Notes: generated by a model not told the origin, from the letters alone. 16,712 nt of DNA from Neocallimastix lanati (nom. inval.) (GCA_016946835.1 JACVTC010000588.1:1-16712), one strand, 5' to 3'. Shown: positions 1-13,190, counted from the first letter of the stretch. Numbers and translations: made by a program.

Positions 1-268
1 TTTTTTTTATTATTTTTATAATTTTTTTTTATTTTTTGTTATTTTTGTTTTTTTTATATTATTATTTTTTTATTTATTTTTTTTTTTTTTATTTTTTTTT
101 ATTTTATTTTTTTTTTTTTTTTTTTATTATTATATTTTATGTTTTTTTTTTTTTATTTATTATTATTTATTATTATTATTAATATATATTTATATTTATA
201 TATTTATTTTATATATTATTTTTTGGTTTATATATTTTTTTTTTTATTATATTATATATTTTTATATT

Positions 269-303
<35 letters not shown>

Positions 304-2604
304 ATTCATTTTACTGCTATATTTTATACATTTTTATTTCTATTTTTATTTTTTTATTATTAAAACAAGAGATTTTTAAGTTATATAATTGACCCTCACA
401 TCCTTTGGATAATTTTTACTATTTTTATTTATATCAATGCCCTTCTATTTGATTTATTATTGATTTTATTTATTGTTATAATCATTATTACAAATATTAT
501 TTACAATTATATTTATATTTATTCAGTCGATTATTGTTTTGAATTTACATATACTAAATTTTAAATTACATTTATTATAAATAATAATGAAAACAATACA
601 AAGGTGTATATTTAATTTTAATTATTACATTAACAAATTCCTTATATTTTGAATATTATAGTTATTTATTTTTAAATAATAATTCTGTTTAAAAATCAAC
701 CAAAAAGAATAAAAGTTATCTATATTATTTTTTAGGCTGATATTAACAAGAATAATAAATTTTTGGCTAAGTTCGTGGGATTCAAAATATATGTATATAA
801 AATTTTATTGATTTTAAAAATTTTTTATTATTTTTTTTTTTCCTTTTTTAAAAATATATTATGAAATTTAATATATCATATAAATTTATTATACATACAA
901 TTTAAAGATTTAATACATCATTGATATTATAAGTAAATATAATAAAATTTTATTAAATATATAATTATTTTCTCTATATTTAAAAATACATTATATAAAT
1001 CAAATATAAAGTATTAATCCAATAATGATTTAGAACATTTATAGTAATTTTCTGTAATTCTATAATTAATAAACTATAATTATAATCTATTAATAATAAT
1101 TAAAAAAAAAAAAAAAAAAATACTAATAATTATTTTTTTTTTAAAAAAAAAAAAATTAATTTTTTATTTCATTATATAATTAACATAATCTTCTTATTAA
1201 TTGTTTTATATTTTTAAATATATAATTTTAACTATAAAATATTTATATAGATTTTCTTTAATAAATCTTAAATCATTATTATGGTTTTTATATAAATTAA
1301 ATCATTATTATAACCTTGAATATTTTATTTTAGTCTAGAATTTATAAAAATTTAGCAATCAATAAAAAATTAAAACAATTACTAATATGAAATACTCAAT
1401 AAATATGATTCTTTATATTAAAAAATAATAATAATAATAATAATAAATATACATAATCTAAATGATTCATAATTAAAAAGGAGAATGTATCATGTTTATT
1501 ATGTTTTAATAGTTTTAATGAATTAAAATATCAAAAATTCATAATAAATATATTAGTTTAATAAAAATATCTTATATTTTCGGATTATTATTTTTTTTTT
1601 AAAGTTTTCAGTACTAATTTCAAGTTAATTCAAGGACTAGATTATTATTAGATAATTGATTAAAAATAAAAATAGGTGAATACTATGAATTTTAATATTT
1701 ATAAAAATTTAGAGGTAACAAATAACCTATATGTAAAGATCAAAGTAATATTTTAATTATAAAAGCATAACGCAATAACATAACACACTAAGAATAATTA
1801 TTATATATCGTTCCAAAGAATAATATGTCATTATCATTTTTATATATATTTTTAAAAAAAAAAAAAATTTTTTTAAATAACGACACATATTTTATTATTA
1901 TCTTCATTTTATATTTATACATATATACAAATTAGTCATACCAATAAATATAATATCCAAAGTATATATATATATATATATATTCAAAAAAAGTATATAT
2001 ATATTCAAAAAATAACAAAAATTATTCACTTAAAATATGATTTACTGATTTTATATTTTTTTTCTTAAAACCTAACCATTAATATTTGTTTACTTTTTTT
2101 ATATTAAAAAAATTTTAAAAAAATTTATAGTTTAATTATTTTAATTACAATATAGTATTTAATAATTTAATAATTTTATTAATTAGTATATTTCTTATCA
2201 TGTACATATTAAATATATATATGAAATTATAATTAATATATACTAATATATATTTATTATATATTACATATTATACTAAAATAAATTACTAATATTATAT
2301 AATAAATAAAGTTATTTATGTTGTGCTTTGGTGCATGATACATCACACTAATTAATTATTTAATTAATAATAATAATAATAAAAAAAGATTATGAAAGAG
2401 TATAAGAATAATTAAAACAATAATAGAATTGAAGAATATATATATATATTTTTTATTTACATATCAAAGATGAATATGACATTGTAATATAAAATTACAC
2501 ATAATAAAATAGAACAAAATAAAAATATATATTAAAAAATATATATAAATAGATTATAAATATATTTACAATATAATAAATATTTTTGTTAAATAAAAAA
2601 AAAA

Positions 2605-2638
2605 ACTGTATTTTCTCTATTAAGTGGTGTAGATATGG

Positions 2639-2683
<45 letters not shown>

Positions 2684-2720
2684 GTATTTTCTATATTTAG
2701 TGGTATTGATATTGAATAAA
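2605..2720. repeat. Imperfect 76-bp-period tandem duplication with poly-A
   Basis: A 40-nt core starting with ACTGTATTTTCT at 2605-2644 recurs at 2681-2720, with 34 of 40 positions identical by eye. Both copies are preceded by an A run, and a 40-nt A tract (2642-2681) separates them. The pattern is a local duplication, or two copies of a short A-tailed sequence. Confidence 0.75.
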
Positions 2721-4588
2721 AAAATTATTCCTCTTCATTTGTTTCTATATTATAGAAAGTTTATATAAAGGTAACAAATTATAATATTCTTAACACATTA
2801 TGGAAACAAATACTATATATATAAACGAAAATTATTTTTTAAATAGTTTTATAATTAAAAAACTTTTTTTTTTATTTTATTTTATTTTACAATTGTAGTT
2901 TTAAAAATATTAAATAAACTTATAATTATTATAGATTAAATTATTTTTTTTTTAATACTTGTATTATGGAATTATGCAATATTACATTATTTCAAATAAT
3001 AACAATAATAAATATTAGTTTAATAAATTATAATTAATGAAAAGAAAAATACCTGAAGTAAAAAGAATATATGCCTAATAATATAGAATTTGATTAAATA
3101 TGCTAATATATTAAGTGTATTTAGTATTTTCAACTTTTTTATTCTTAATATTATGCAATATTAAAATAAATACATTTATATAATTATCAGTTTAATTATT
3201 AAAATTCATACAAATCTCAAAATTTATTTATAATGAACGAGAGAGACTCTATATCATATTATATATCCCATTTAATCATAAAAATAAATAATGATATTAA
3301 GAAAAAGTATAAAATGTTAAAAATAGTAAAATTTTAAAATTTTTTTTTTTTAAAAAAAATAAAAAAAAATTGAATATTTATTATTATTTAAATTAAAATT
3401 TAAAAACTTTAAAGTATAAAAAAAAAAAAGAAAGAAAGAAAAGAAAGAAATATAAATATTATAATTATTTAAATAAAATAAAAATAAAAATTATATAATA
3501 AAACAGTATTTTATTGATGATACATTAATAGCAACTTTTTATTAATAGTGAGTAGTTAAAAAAAAAAATATTTATAAAACTTATAATAAATAATTATATT
3601 TATTACAGTTTTATGCGTACTTTATATTAATACAAATTATACTTTTAATACTAATAAAAAAAAAAACTATATTTACCAATTCAAAGAGCTAATTAATAAA
3701 ATTAGATAAGAAATATATAAATTATAATTTATATATAATAGTATTAATGAATAGATAGAAAGAAAAAAATAATATGTAATAATATTTGAATATATGAAAT
3801 GTTATTATATACAAAAAAATAAAAAAAAAAATAAAAAAAATAATCATATTTTTTATATAAATAATAATGAATAATAAATAATAATGAATAATAATGAACA
3901 ATTATTGATAGTTTTTTTTATTAATATTATTTGAAAAAAATTTTTTATATTTATTTTCATATTTATTATATAATTAATTATTTTTAATAATATTTGATAA
4001 TTATTATCAAATTGTATTCATATTATTAAATAATAATAATAATATATTTTTTTTTTTTTTTTTTTTTAAATTTTTTTTTATATTTTTATTTTTATTTTAA
4101 TTTTTTTTTCTTCGTATTTTATTATTGTGTAATTTATAAAATCAGAGTAAATACATATATTATTTGATTATATTTAAATACAAGTAAATATTCACATTCT
4201 TTTTAATATATTATACATATATATTTTTTTTTAAAATAAAAAAAAAAGAGTTTAAAAAAAAAATGTTTTTTTTTTCTAAACAACAAACGAAACATTAATT
4301 ATAGGAGTTAAGAAAAATAAAAATTATAAACATAGAAAAAAAAAAAAAAAGTAAAATGAATATTCAAGTATAATAATAGAAATTAATATAATCAATAATA
4401 CATTATTATAAGAACCTTTATACAAATATTATAAATAAAAAACAAATATATATATAAACAAAAAAAAATATTATTAATTATATTTATTATAAATATATGA
4501 TAATAATAATAATGAAGATTTTATATATATTTCATAAAATAGTAATTATATAATAATAATAATAATAAATAAATAAATAAAAATAATA

Positions 4589-4590
<2 letters not shown>

Positions 4591-4645
<55 letters not shown>
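4591..4645. repeat. (TAA)n microsatellite
   Basis: About 18 uninterrupted trinucleotide units. On the reverse strand this translates as a run of tyrosines, which produces a spurious open frame at 4521-4772. Confidence 0.9.
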
Positions 4646-4799
4646 TATAAATAAATCGAAATAATAAAATATAAAATAGTAATAACATAGAGAAAAAGAG
4701 TTTACTAAATAAAAAAAGAAAGTAGGAATTTATAATGAAGCAATAATAACACAATAATAGTAGTATTATCAATTCCGGAAAATATTTTGACTTATAAAC

Positions 4800-4833
4800 A
4801 ATATTATATTAAAATAAATATTATATTAAAATA
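4800..4833. repeat. 17-bp tandem duplication
   Basis: The unit AATATTATATTAAAATA occurs twice head to tail without a mismatch. Confidence 0.85.
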
Positions 4834-5515
4834 AATTAGCAAGCATAATAAATAAAGCATATTAAATTAAGTAAATAAATATGTTAAAAGTAAAATATTT
4901 GAAATAAAATTTATGATTTAAATATTTAAAAAAAAAAACAAGAGTTTTGTTAATATATATTTATATCAATTGCAAAATCTTAATAATAATTTAGTGAATA
5001 GATATAATCATAAAATAAATTTTTCGTATTAATGATAAATAATAATTTAAAAATATATAATATATATATATATTTAAATATTATTATTAAAAAAATAAAA
5101 TACAAATAAAAATATAATAAAATTATTACTTCAAAAATCAAAAATAACAACTAATTAAAACATTAATAAATACAATACAATAAAGAATAAAAAATTTAAT
5201 TGAAATAAATAAATAAATAAATTTATTAAAATTAGAATAAAGTATACAAAAATTATTTATATTAATAAGTTGAGTAATATTAATATTATGGAGAATAATA
5301 ATAGTATAATAAAATATATTAATTTGATTAATCATCCATTTAATATAATATATTTTGAGAAAATATTATACTAATTCTTTTTTTTTATATATATATATAT
5401 GTATATTTATTTGCTTTATTTTATTGTTATTATTTTTTTTTTTTGACATTTACATTTTATGAAAATATATAATTATAGGAAAATAAATTAATAGAAAGAA
5501 AATAAGTCTAACAAA

Positions 5516-6713
5516 ATGCAAACCATTAAATGTGTAGTTGTAGGTGATGGTGCAGTTGGAAAGGTAAAATAAAAATATTTATTTATTTTATTTTTATTTT
5601 ATTTTATTTTATTTTTTTATTTTTTTAATTTATTATATATATAGTATACTCTTTAAATTATTTTAAAAGGAATTTAAAATAAATATATTTTTATTAAAAA
5701 ATGCTTTAATAAAATTTTTAATATAAATTGTAGATAAAACAATTTTTTTTTGTTTATTATGAAAGTTTAATATAATATATTTAAACAAATATCATACTAA
5801 TTAACCAATATATAATATTTTTTATTATTATTTTTTCAAATAATTTTCTATATATTTAAATATTATTTTTTATTATATGAAATAATATATATCATTTATT
5901 TTGTATAATAAATATATATTTAATATTGAATTGTTTTATACAATAAATATATTAATAAAAACACCTGAAATAATAAATCATTTTATATATACATAATTCT
6001 AAAAATATATACAAAAAATCCTTTTGAAAATATATAAAATCGATATAAAACATAATAATGAATTCAATAATAACAAAATATTAATAATTATACCTAAATA
6101 ATAACTTATTATTATTATTATATAATTATTATTATTTAATCAATTTTTTTTTATTTTTTTTTATTGGTTTTATAATTAAATAAAGACATGTCTTTTAATT
6201 TCATATACTACAAATAATTTCCCAGAAGATTATGTCCCAACTGTTTTTGATAATTATGCTGTAACTGTTATGATTGGTGAAGAACCATATACACTCGGTT
6301 TATTCGATACAGCTGGTCAAGAAGATTACGATCGTTTAAGACCTCTATCTTACCCCCAAACAGATGTATTTTTAGTTTGTTTCTCAGTTGTAAATCCATC
6401 GAGTTTTGAAAATATAAAAGAAAAATGGATTCCTGAAATACGACACCATTGCCCAACTGTACCATGCTTAATTGTTGGTACTCAAATTGATTTAAGAGAT
6501 AATGCTGCAGAAAAAGAGAAACTTTCAAAGAGAAAACAAAAACCAATTGAATTTGAACAAGGAGAAAAATTAGCTAAAGAAATGAATGCAGTTAAATATG
6601 TAGAATGTTCTGCTCGTAATAGTGAAGGTTTAAAGAATGTTTTTGATGAAGCTATTATTGCCGCATTAGAACCACCAACTACAAAGAAGCAAAGAAAATG
6701 TTTATTACTTTAA
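5516..6713 (+). CDS. CDC42: Cdc42 Rho-family small GTPase (2 exons)
   Basis: Exons are 5516-5563 and 6186-6713. The joined protein is 191 aa, the usual length of Cdc42. Cdc42 is a membrane-bound molecular switch that binds and hydrolyses GTP and directs cell polarity, actin assembly and hyphal or rhizoid growth. Visible motifs are the P-loop GDGAVGKT (residues 10-17), switch I around YVPTVFDNY (32-40) with the effector Thr35, DTAGQ with Gln61, the base-binding TQID (115-118), the Rho-specific insert near 120-135, the SA motif at 158-159 and a basic tail KKQRK ending in CLLL. CLLL is a CaaX box whose last Leu predicts geranylgeranylation. The Cdc42-type insert, tail and close similarity throughout separate it from Rac and RhoA. 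The start is certain: the N-terminus [12 protein letters not shown] is the family's own. No frame damage is seen. The intron, phase 0, falls inside the P-loop. Confidence 0.97.
5564..6185 (+). other. CDC42: CDC42 intron 1 (622 bp, phase 0)
   Basis: The donor is GTAAAA directly after the Lys16 codon and the acceptor is AAAG directly before the Thr17 codon. Both are fixed by the invariant P-loop GKT. At 622 bp it is over twice as long as the other introns in this window. It contains only AT-rich sequence. Confidence 0.95.
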
Positions 6714-6932
6714 AATAAAAAAAAAAAAATAAAAATAAAAATAAAAAAATATTAAAAAAAAAAAAAAAAAAAGAGGTGATATAATATATATATATGAAAT
6801 ACAATAAATTAAAAATGAATAACAATTTAAATCAAATAAGAAAAATCTTTGAAATTAATTATCATTAAAAAAAAAGTTATATAATATATATATAAATATA
6901 ATAATAATAATCCAAATATATATATATATATA

Positions 6933-6965
<33 letters not shown>

Positions 6966-7036
6966 AATAAATTTTTTTTTATTTTTTTTTTTTTTTTTTT
7001 AAATTATTATTTTTATTTAGATTATAATATATATTA

Positions 7037-7068
<32 letters not shown>

Positions 7069-7534
7069 TTATAATTATTTTTTAAATTACAAAATAAAAT
7101 AAAATAAATAAAAAAAAAAAAAATTAGAAAAAAGAAAAAAAATATTTTTTTTTATTTCAATAGATAAGAAAGAAGGGAAATTTTAAAAATAAATACAGGA
7201 AAAAAAAAAATTAATAAAATAAAAAAAATTAAAAAAAAAAAAAAAATACATATACATATATATATATGTATATATATATAATTATAAAATTGTTAATTTA
7301 TATATAGTATTATTTATGTTTTTATTTTTTTATATTATAATAATAAAGGTTATAGGTTTTATATATATAAATATATTTAAATTATATAAAAAATAATTTA
7401 TATTTTTTTATTTTTATTTTTTCATCTTATTCACTTTTAAATATAATATATATATATATATATACTCTGAAAAATATGTATACTTTTATGTTTAATTAAA
7501 TTAAATTATTTTTTTTTTTTTTTTTTTTTTTTTT
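6714..7534. other. AT-rich spacer downstream of CDC42
   Basis: This holds the CDC42 3' UTR, whose end cannot be placed because AATAAA-like strings and A runs are everywhere. It also holds A tracts (for example 6936-6963), (TA)n runs near 6918-6934 and 7446-7463, and a (TAA)n run near 7040-7064. No coding sequence is seen. Confidence 0.7.
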
Positions 7535-7564
7535 GTTTTTGTTTTTGTTTTTGTTTTTGTTTTA
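7535..7564. repeat. (GTTTTT)n short tandem repeat
   Basis: About five 6-bp units follow a T run starting near 7508. They form the left border of the compositionally distinct island that follows. Confidence 0.8.
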
Positions 7565-7619
7565 TTTTGTTTTATTATTATTGTTAGGATTACACTGGAT
7601 TGAAGGATTTTCTGGGAGA

Positions 7620-7727
7620 GTTGCATTTCCCCAAATTGCATTTCGCCAGGCTGCATTTCGACAAGTGGCGTAGTATTAAAATGTTGCATTTCCCCAAGTT
7701 GCATTTCGACAGGTTGCATTTCGACAA
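7620..7727 (-). repeat. Left arm of inverted repeat, 15-bp units
   Basis: Six 15-bp units sit at 7620-7634, 7635-7649, 7650-7664, 7683-7697, 7698-7712 and 7713-7727. An 18-bp linker, GTGGCGTAGTATTAAAAT, separates units three and four. The unit consensus on the + strand is GTTGCATTTCGACAA, with CCC or GCC variants at the CGA position. The order units-linker-units matches the right arm at 7866-7958 in reverse complement. Because 15 is a multiple of three, the arm stays open on the - strand as a pentapeptide-like pattern, but I see no sign that this is a protein. Confidence 0.88.
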
Positions 7728-7865
7728 GTAGAGTATTGATATAAATAAATGAATAAATAAATAAATATTAATTCAAAATATATATTTTTTAAAATTGTTT
7801 TTATGCAATATTAATAATATTTAATTTTATTTATTGATTTATTTGTTTATTTAATAATTTTCAAT
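7728..7865. other. AT-rich loop between the inverted arms
   Basis: 138 bp of AT-rich sequence, including TAAA-type repeats, lies between the two arms. If the arms pair, this is the loop. It has no coding potential. Confidence 0.7.
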
Positions 7866-7958
7866 TTGGCGAAATGCAACTTGGCGAAATGCCACATTTT
7901 TTTAATACGCCACATGCTTTCAAAAAAATTGGCGAAATGCAATTTGGCGAAATGCCCC
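7866..7958 (+). repeat. Right arm of inverted repeat, 15-bp units
   Basis: Units are at 7866-7880, 7881-7895, 7929-7943 and 7944-7958, with consensus TTGGCGAAATGCAAC. An 18-bp linker, ATTTTTTTAATACGCCAC (7896-7913), corresponds to the reverse complement of the left-arm linker. A diverged 15-bp piece (7914-7928) fills the place of one unit. A further decayed unit with an inserted base lies at 8033-8050. The arm mirrors 7620-7727. Confidence 0.88.
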
Positions 7959-8060
7959 ACACCCGGATTTTCTAATGGAAATAGCTTTACATCCCTTTAT
8001 TGTGTTTCTAAAGAAATTAACATCCTTCCTCTTTCGGCGAAATATGCAATTAGAGGTTAG

Positions 8061-9191
8061 GTGTTTTAAAAAAAATGGAAAAACACAAATTGTACTATCT
8101 CTGATTTACTTAGAGATATATCATGTTGTAGACGTCATGTATGGGATAAAGAAAGTAAAAATTTAGCAGACAAATCGGAAAAATTTCCATTAAAAAAAGC
8201 AATTGTTAAATTTTACTGGGATAGAGATATGGCAGGAAAATCAATCAAGGCTAGGGCTTATAAAAAAAAAAAATAATAAATTTGAGAAAATTAGAAAGTA
8301 TCTAAAAGCTAAACTATAAGTATCTTGAATTTAGCATTAGCTTCTGATGGGTACTTCGTGCCAGATGTGGATATAAATTCGATGGTCGTGTTGCTAAAGC
8401 TGTCAATATGATTAAAGAAGACTATCCTGAAAGGCGTCCTTGTTGTTATATAAAAAATAGTAATCCTCGATTGGAATACTGATTTTCTAACTTTTTCAGT
8501 GAATTTCGAATGAAATATTTTAAGGATATTGAAGTTCTTTATGAAAAATTTTTATAATTTCTAAATATTGTCCAATATCAAATAGTAATGTAAACACTGT
8601 TATCACAGATATGAATAATATTGAATCAAGTACAAACTCTGATAGTTGTAACGAAATATATAATATTATTTATAATAACAATAGAAATAATACCGTTAAT
8701 ATTAGTAGTATTCATGATAGTAAAAACAGGAATATTAATATTAGTAATAGTGAAAAAATATTATCATTGCTAATAATGTAGTGAATAGTTCAATTGGTGA
8801 AAATCGTGTTAATTTAAGTAATTTTCTGAATAATGAGTATGTACCGATTATATAACTTCCTTCTTGGTGGAATAGATGCAGACATTATTGATATAAATTA
8901 TAAAAGGAATGGGATGTTTTGTTTAAGAACCAAATCATTTCTTGTAATTATTCAAAAACACCATTCTTGGTGTGATCTGCGGCTCTTTTTATAGAAATTA
9001 TGTATCGGGCTAGTACTTGACAAGGGTTCCTATTCTGAAAATATAAGCGCAAATTAACCAGGAGTGTCAATGTTGAAAATGCAGTAAGACAGGCTAGAAG
9101 GGTCGATGCCTCTGAAGGAGAATACTATAATTTCTTTCAAATAGTCAATTCAAACCCTAATCCATAAGGATATGAGGTTCGTTGCATATGA
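8061..9191 (+). pseudogene. Decayed ORF of unknown family, possibly transposon-derived
   Basis: G+C content and codon-like texture rise to the level of the exons, yet no frame stays open. Readable pieces are: 8070-8276, including CCRRHVWDKESKNLADKSEK; 8348-8557, including WVLRARCGYKFDGRVAKAVN and, after a TGA at 8480, FFSEFRMKYFKDIEVLYEKF; 8578-8781, an Asn/Ser-rich linker-like stretch; and 8760-9191, including LPSWWNRCRHY, KEWDVLFKNQII and KYKRKLTRSVNVENAVRQAR. The pieces lie in order on one strand but switch frame at least three times. The last frame carries seven internal stops, at 8853, 8889, 8901, 8973, 9018, 9036 and 9165, before the TGA at 9189. I do not recognise the family. The neighbouring inverted repeat suggests a mobile element. 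The PSWW motif followed by Lys/Arg-rich helices and EYYNFF is faintly like the region between endonuclease and reverse transcriptase in LINE elements, but this is weak. Confidence 0.6.
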
Positions 9192-10119
9192 ACTTTTTTC
9201 TGAATTTATTTATACACTTTATTTTTGAATATTACTTTTTATTTCATGTTACTATTTTAAATATTATTGTGTTCTAATTGAACAAATAATATTTATTTAT
9301 TTTATTAATTTTGTGTTTTTTTTTTCTTTTATTATTGTATTATCATATAATTAATAAATAAATAAATAAAGATTAAAGTTCGCAATAATTGCTGTTTTAA
9401 AAAAAATTAATGTTAGAATATATTTAAATTATTCATAATGTAATATATGTTTATATATTATATAAATATATATTTAATCATTATTTATATATATATACAA
9501 CATATAAACAGATTAGTTAAAATATAATCAAAAGTAATAGTAATATTTAATTTTTATATATAAAGAAGATATGGGAATTTTTATAAATTATATTTTTTAT
9601 AAAAAAATTAATTTTTTTTTATATAACAATTTTTAATCATATTTATATATAATTTTAATATATAAAAATATAATTACTATATATTTAATAAATTAAAAAA
9701 TAATAAAAAAAACATTTTTCTCAAAAAAAAAAAAAAAAAAAAAAATTTAAATTTCATTGTTATACTTTCGATATTATTTATATATTTATATAAAAAAAAC
9801 TTTTTTTTCATATTCTTTAAATTTTTTTTATTATTATATTTTTTATTGTTGATTATTACAAATTAATTATATAATTAATTAATCACATAAATGTAAATAA
9901 TTTATTTTTTATTTTATATATATATCTTCTTTTATATTTTTATTAGAAAAATAAAATAAATTAGAAGTAGTTGAGAAAAAAAAGTTTTATTGAATTTAAT
10001 ATAGAATATATATTGGATAAAAGATTTCAATAATACTAAATTTCAAAAATAGCTTTGCTCAAATAAAATAAAGAGAATATAAATGTTCAAATTTACATTT
10101 ATTTAAGGTGATTAAATTA

Positions 10120-10149
10120 ATTATTATTATTATTATTATTATTATTATT
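10120..10149. repeat. (TTA)n microsatellite
   Basis: About ten trinucleotide units run directly into the 43-bp palindrome that starts at 10145. Confidence 0.85.
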
Positions 10150-10187
10150 TAATATTTACTTTAATAATTAAAGTAAATATTAAATAA
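10145..10187. repeat. Perfect 43-bp palindrome
   Basis: Arms at 10145-10165 and 10167-10187 are exact reverse complements (21 bp each) around one central base at 10166. It lies 205 to 247 bp beyond the GMPR stop on that gene's downstream side. It could extrude as a cruciform or fold in a long 3' UTR. The function is unknown. Confidence 0.9.
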
Positions 10188-10391
10188 AAAATAATTTACT
10201 TAACAATGATTAAAATTATTTTTACTATTTTTACTTTATTTTTATATTATCTATATATTAATTAAATATAAATAAATTATATTATTATTATTTTTTATTT
10301 TCTATTTTACCGTTTTATTTTTATTTTTTTCTTTTAATATTTTAGTTTATATTTATTTATCATTATCAAATCAAATAAATAAATATTAAGT

Positions 10392-12622
<2,231 letters not shown>

Positions 12623-12643
12623 TTTTTTTTTTTTTTTTTTTTT
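12623..12643 (-). promoter_or_regulatory. GMPR: A tract directly before the GMPR start codon
   Basis: Twenty-one consecutive A residues (coding sense) abut the GMPR ATG. Such tracts are common in A-rich leaders and disfavour nucleosomes. A regulatory role is inference only. Confidence 0.4.
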
Positions 12644-13002
12644 AAATACTGTTATTATTAATTGATGCTAAATAGTAGTATTTATAATATTAATAATTAT
12701 TGAATTCAAATATAGATTATAAAAAAAAAATTTTTTTTTATAAATATTTAAATTCTTAATACTTATTATTAATAAAATAAATAAAATTTTTTTTAATTAA
12801 TAATGTGATGAATTAAAAAAAAAAAAAAAAAAAAAGATAAGTAAATTAGAAACATTATTAACTGAAGATCATAATTAAAAATAAGATTTAGGGTATTAAA
12901 AATTTTAAAGTTTTTAACGAATAAATTTTTTATATTAAAAAAAAAATTTTTTTATAAAGAATATCCATTTATAAAAAAGTGAAAAAAAAAAAAAAAAATT
13001 TA

Positions 13003-13051
13003 AAAATAAAATAAAATAAAATAAAATAAAATAAAATAAAATAAAATAAAA
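13003..13051. repeat. (AAAAT)n pentanucleotide repeat
   Basis: About nine 5-bp units (ATAAA phase), bounded by A runs on both sides. Confidence 0.8.
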
Positions 13052-13190
13052 AAAAAAGTAATATAAAAATTAATAAATAGAAATATTATGTACATTTAAT
13101 ATCTTCTAATATTATATTATTTCTTTCATATTTTTATATAATGTTTAAAAATTAAGCTATTTTTTTTATCTTTCTTCATCTAACAAATAA

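Larger units (their letters stand above)
1..5515. other. Gene-free AT-rich intergenic region
   Basis: No reading frame here has the composition of a real protein. The longest open frames are Phe/Tyr/Ile/Lys strings caused by poly-T, TAT and TTA runs. The first 360 bases are strongly T-biased on the + strand, whereas long parts of 4240-5340 are A-biased. Present are an (AT)n run near 279-302, a (TA)n run near 1963-1982, a 76-bp-period duplication at 2605-2720, a 40-nt A run at 2642-2681, a (TAA)n microsatellite at 4591-4645 and a 17-bp duplication at 4800-4833. A slightly richer patch near 370-460 was examined and gave no recognisable exon. The last few hundred bases should contain the CDC42 promoter, but I see no definable element. 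Confidence 0.75.
9192..10391. other. AT-rich gene-free region downstream of GMPR
   Basis: No coding sequence is seen. It contains an A run near 9725-9745, a (TTA)n microsatellite and a perfect palindrome, which are listed separately. The part near 10391 is the expected GMPR 3' UTR (- strand). Confidence 0.7.

Noticed and set aside
139-363. Open frame of Phe, Tyr, Ile and Leu
   Set aside because: It is a translation of T-rich low-complexity DNA with no other residues, and no homology is visible.
370-460. Slightly G/C-richer patch with a readable - strand phrase (SKGCEGQLYNLKISCFNNK)
   Set aside because: It is too short and isolated. There is no splice context, no recognised family and no continuation.
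720-790. Possible tRNA-like B-box text (AAGTTCGTGGGATTC)
   Set aside because: It does not match the GGTTCGAANCC pattern, and no A-box, acceptor stem or cloverleaf could be folded.
4521-4772. - strand poly-Tyr open frame
   Set aside because: It is generated by the (TAA)n microsatellite.
5138-5335. - strand 65-codon open frame
   Set aside because: Ile/Asn/Phe-rich composition is typical of AT-rich noncoding DNA, and there are no motifs.
6268-6546. - strand open frame opposite CDC42 exon 2
   Set aside because: It is a shadow of the conserved GTPase coding strand.
7501-7719. - strand open frame with EMQ-type pentapeptide repeats
   Set aside because: It is the 15-bp inverted-repeat arm read in frame and ends in poly-Lys from the T run. 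The repeat explains it better than a protein does.
7866-8060. + strand open frame starting with AKCNL-type repeats
   Set aside because: It is the right repeat arm read in frame. The continuation has no recognisable domain and belongs to the decayed relic.
8853-9191. TGA read as an amino acid (recoded stop) in the 7.5-9.2 kb relic
   Set aside because: TAA stops and frame switches are also present, GMPR itself ends in TGA, and the intact genes use the standard code.
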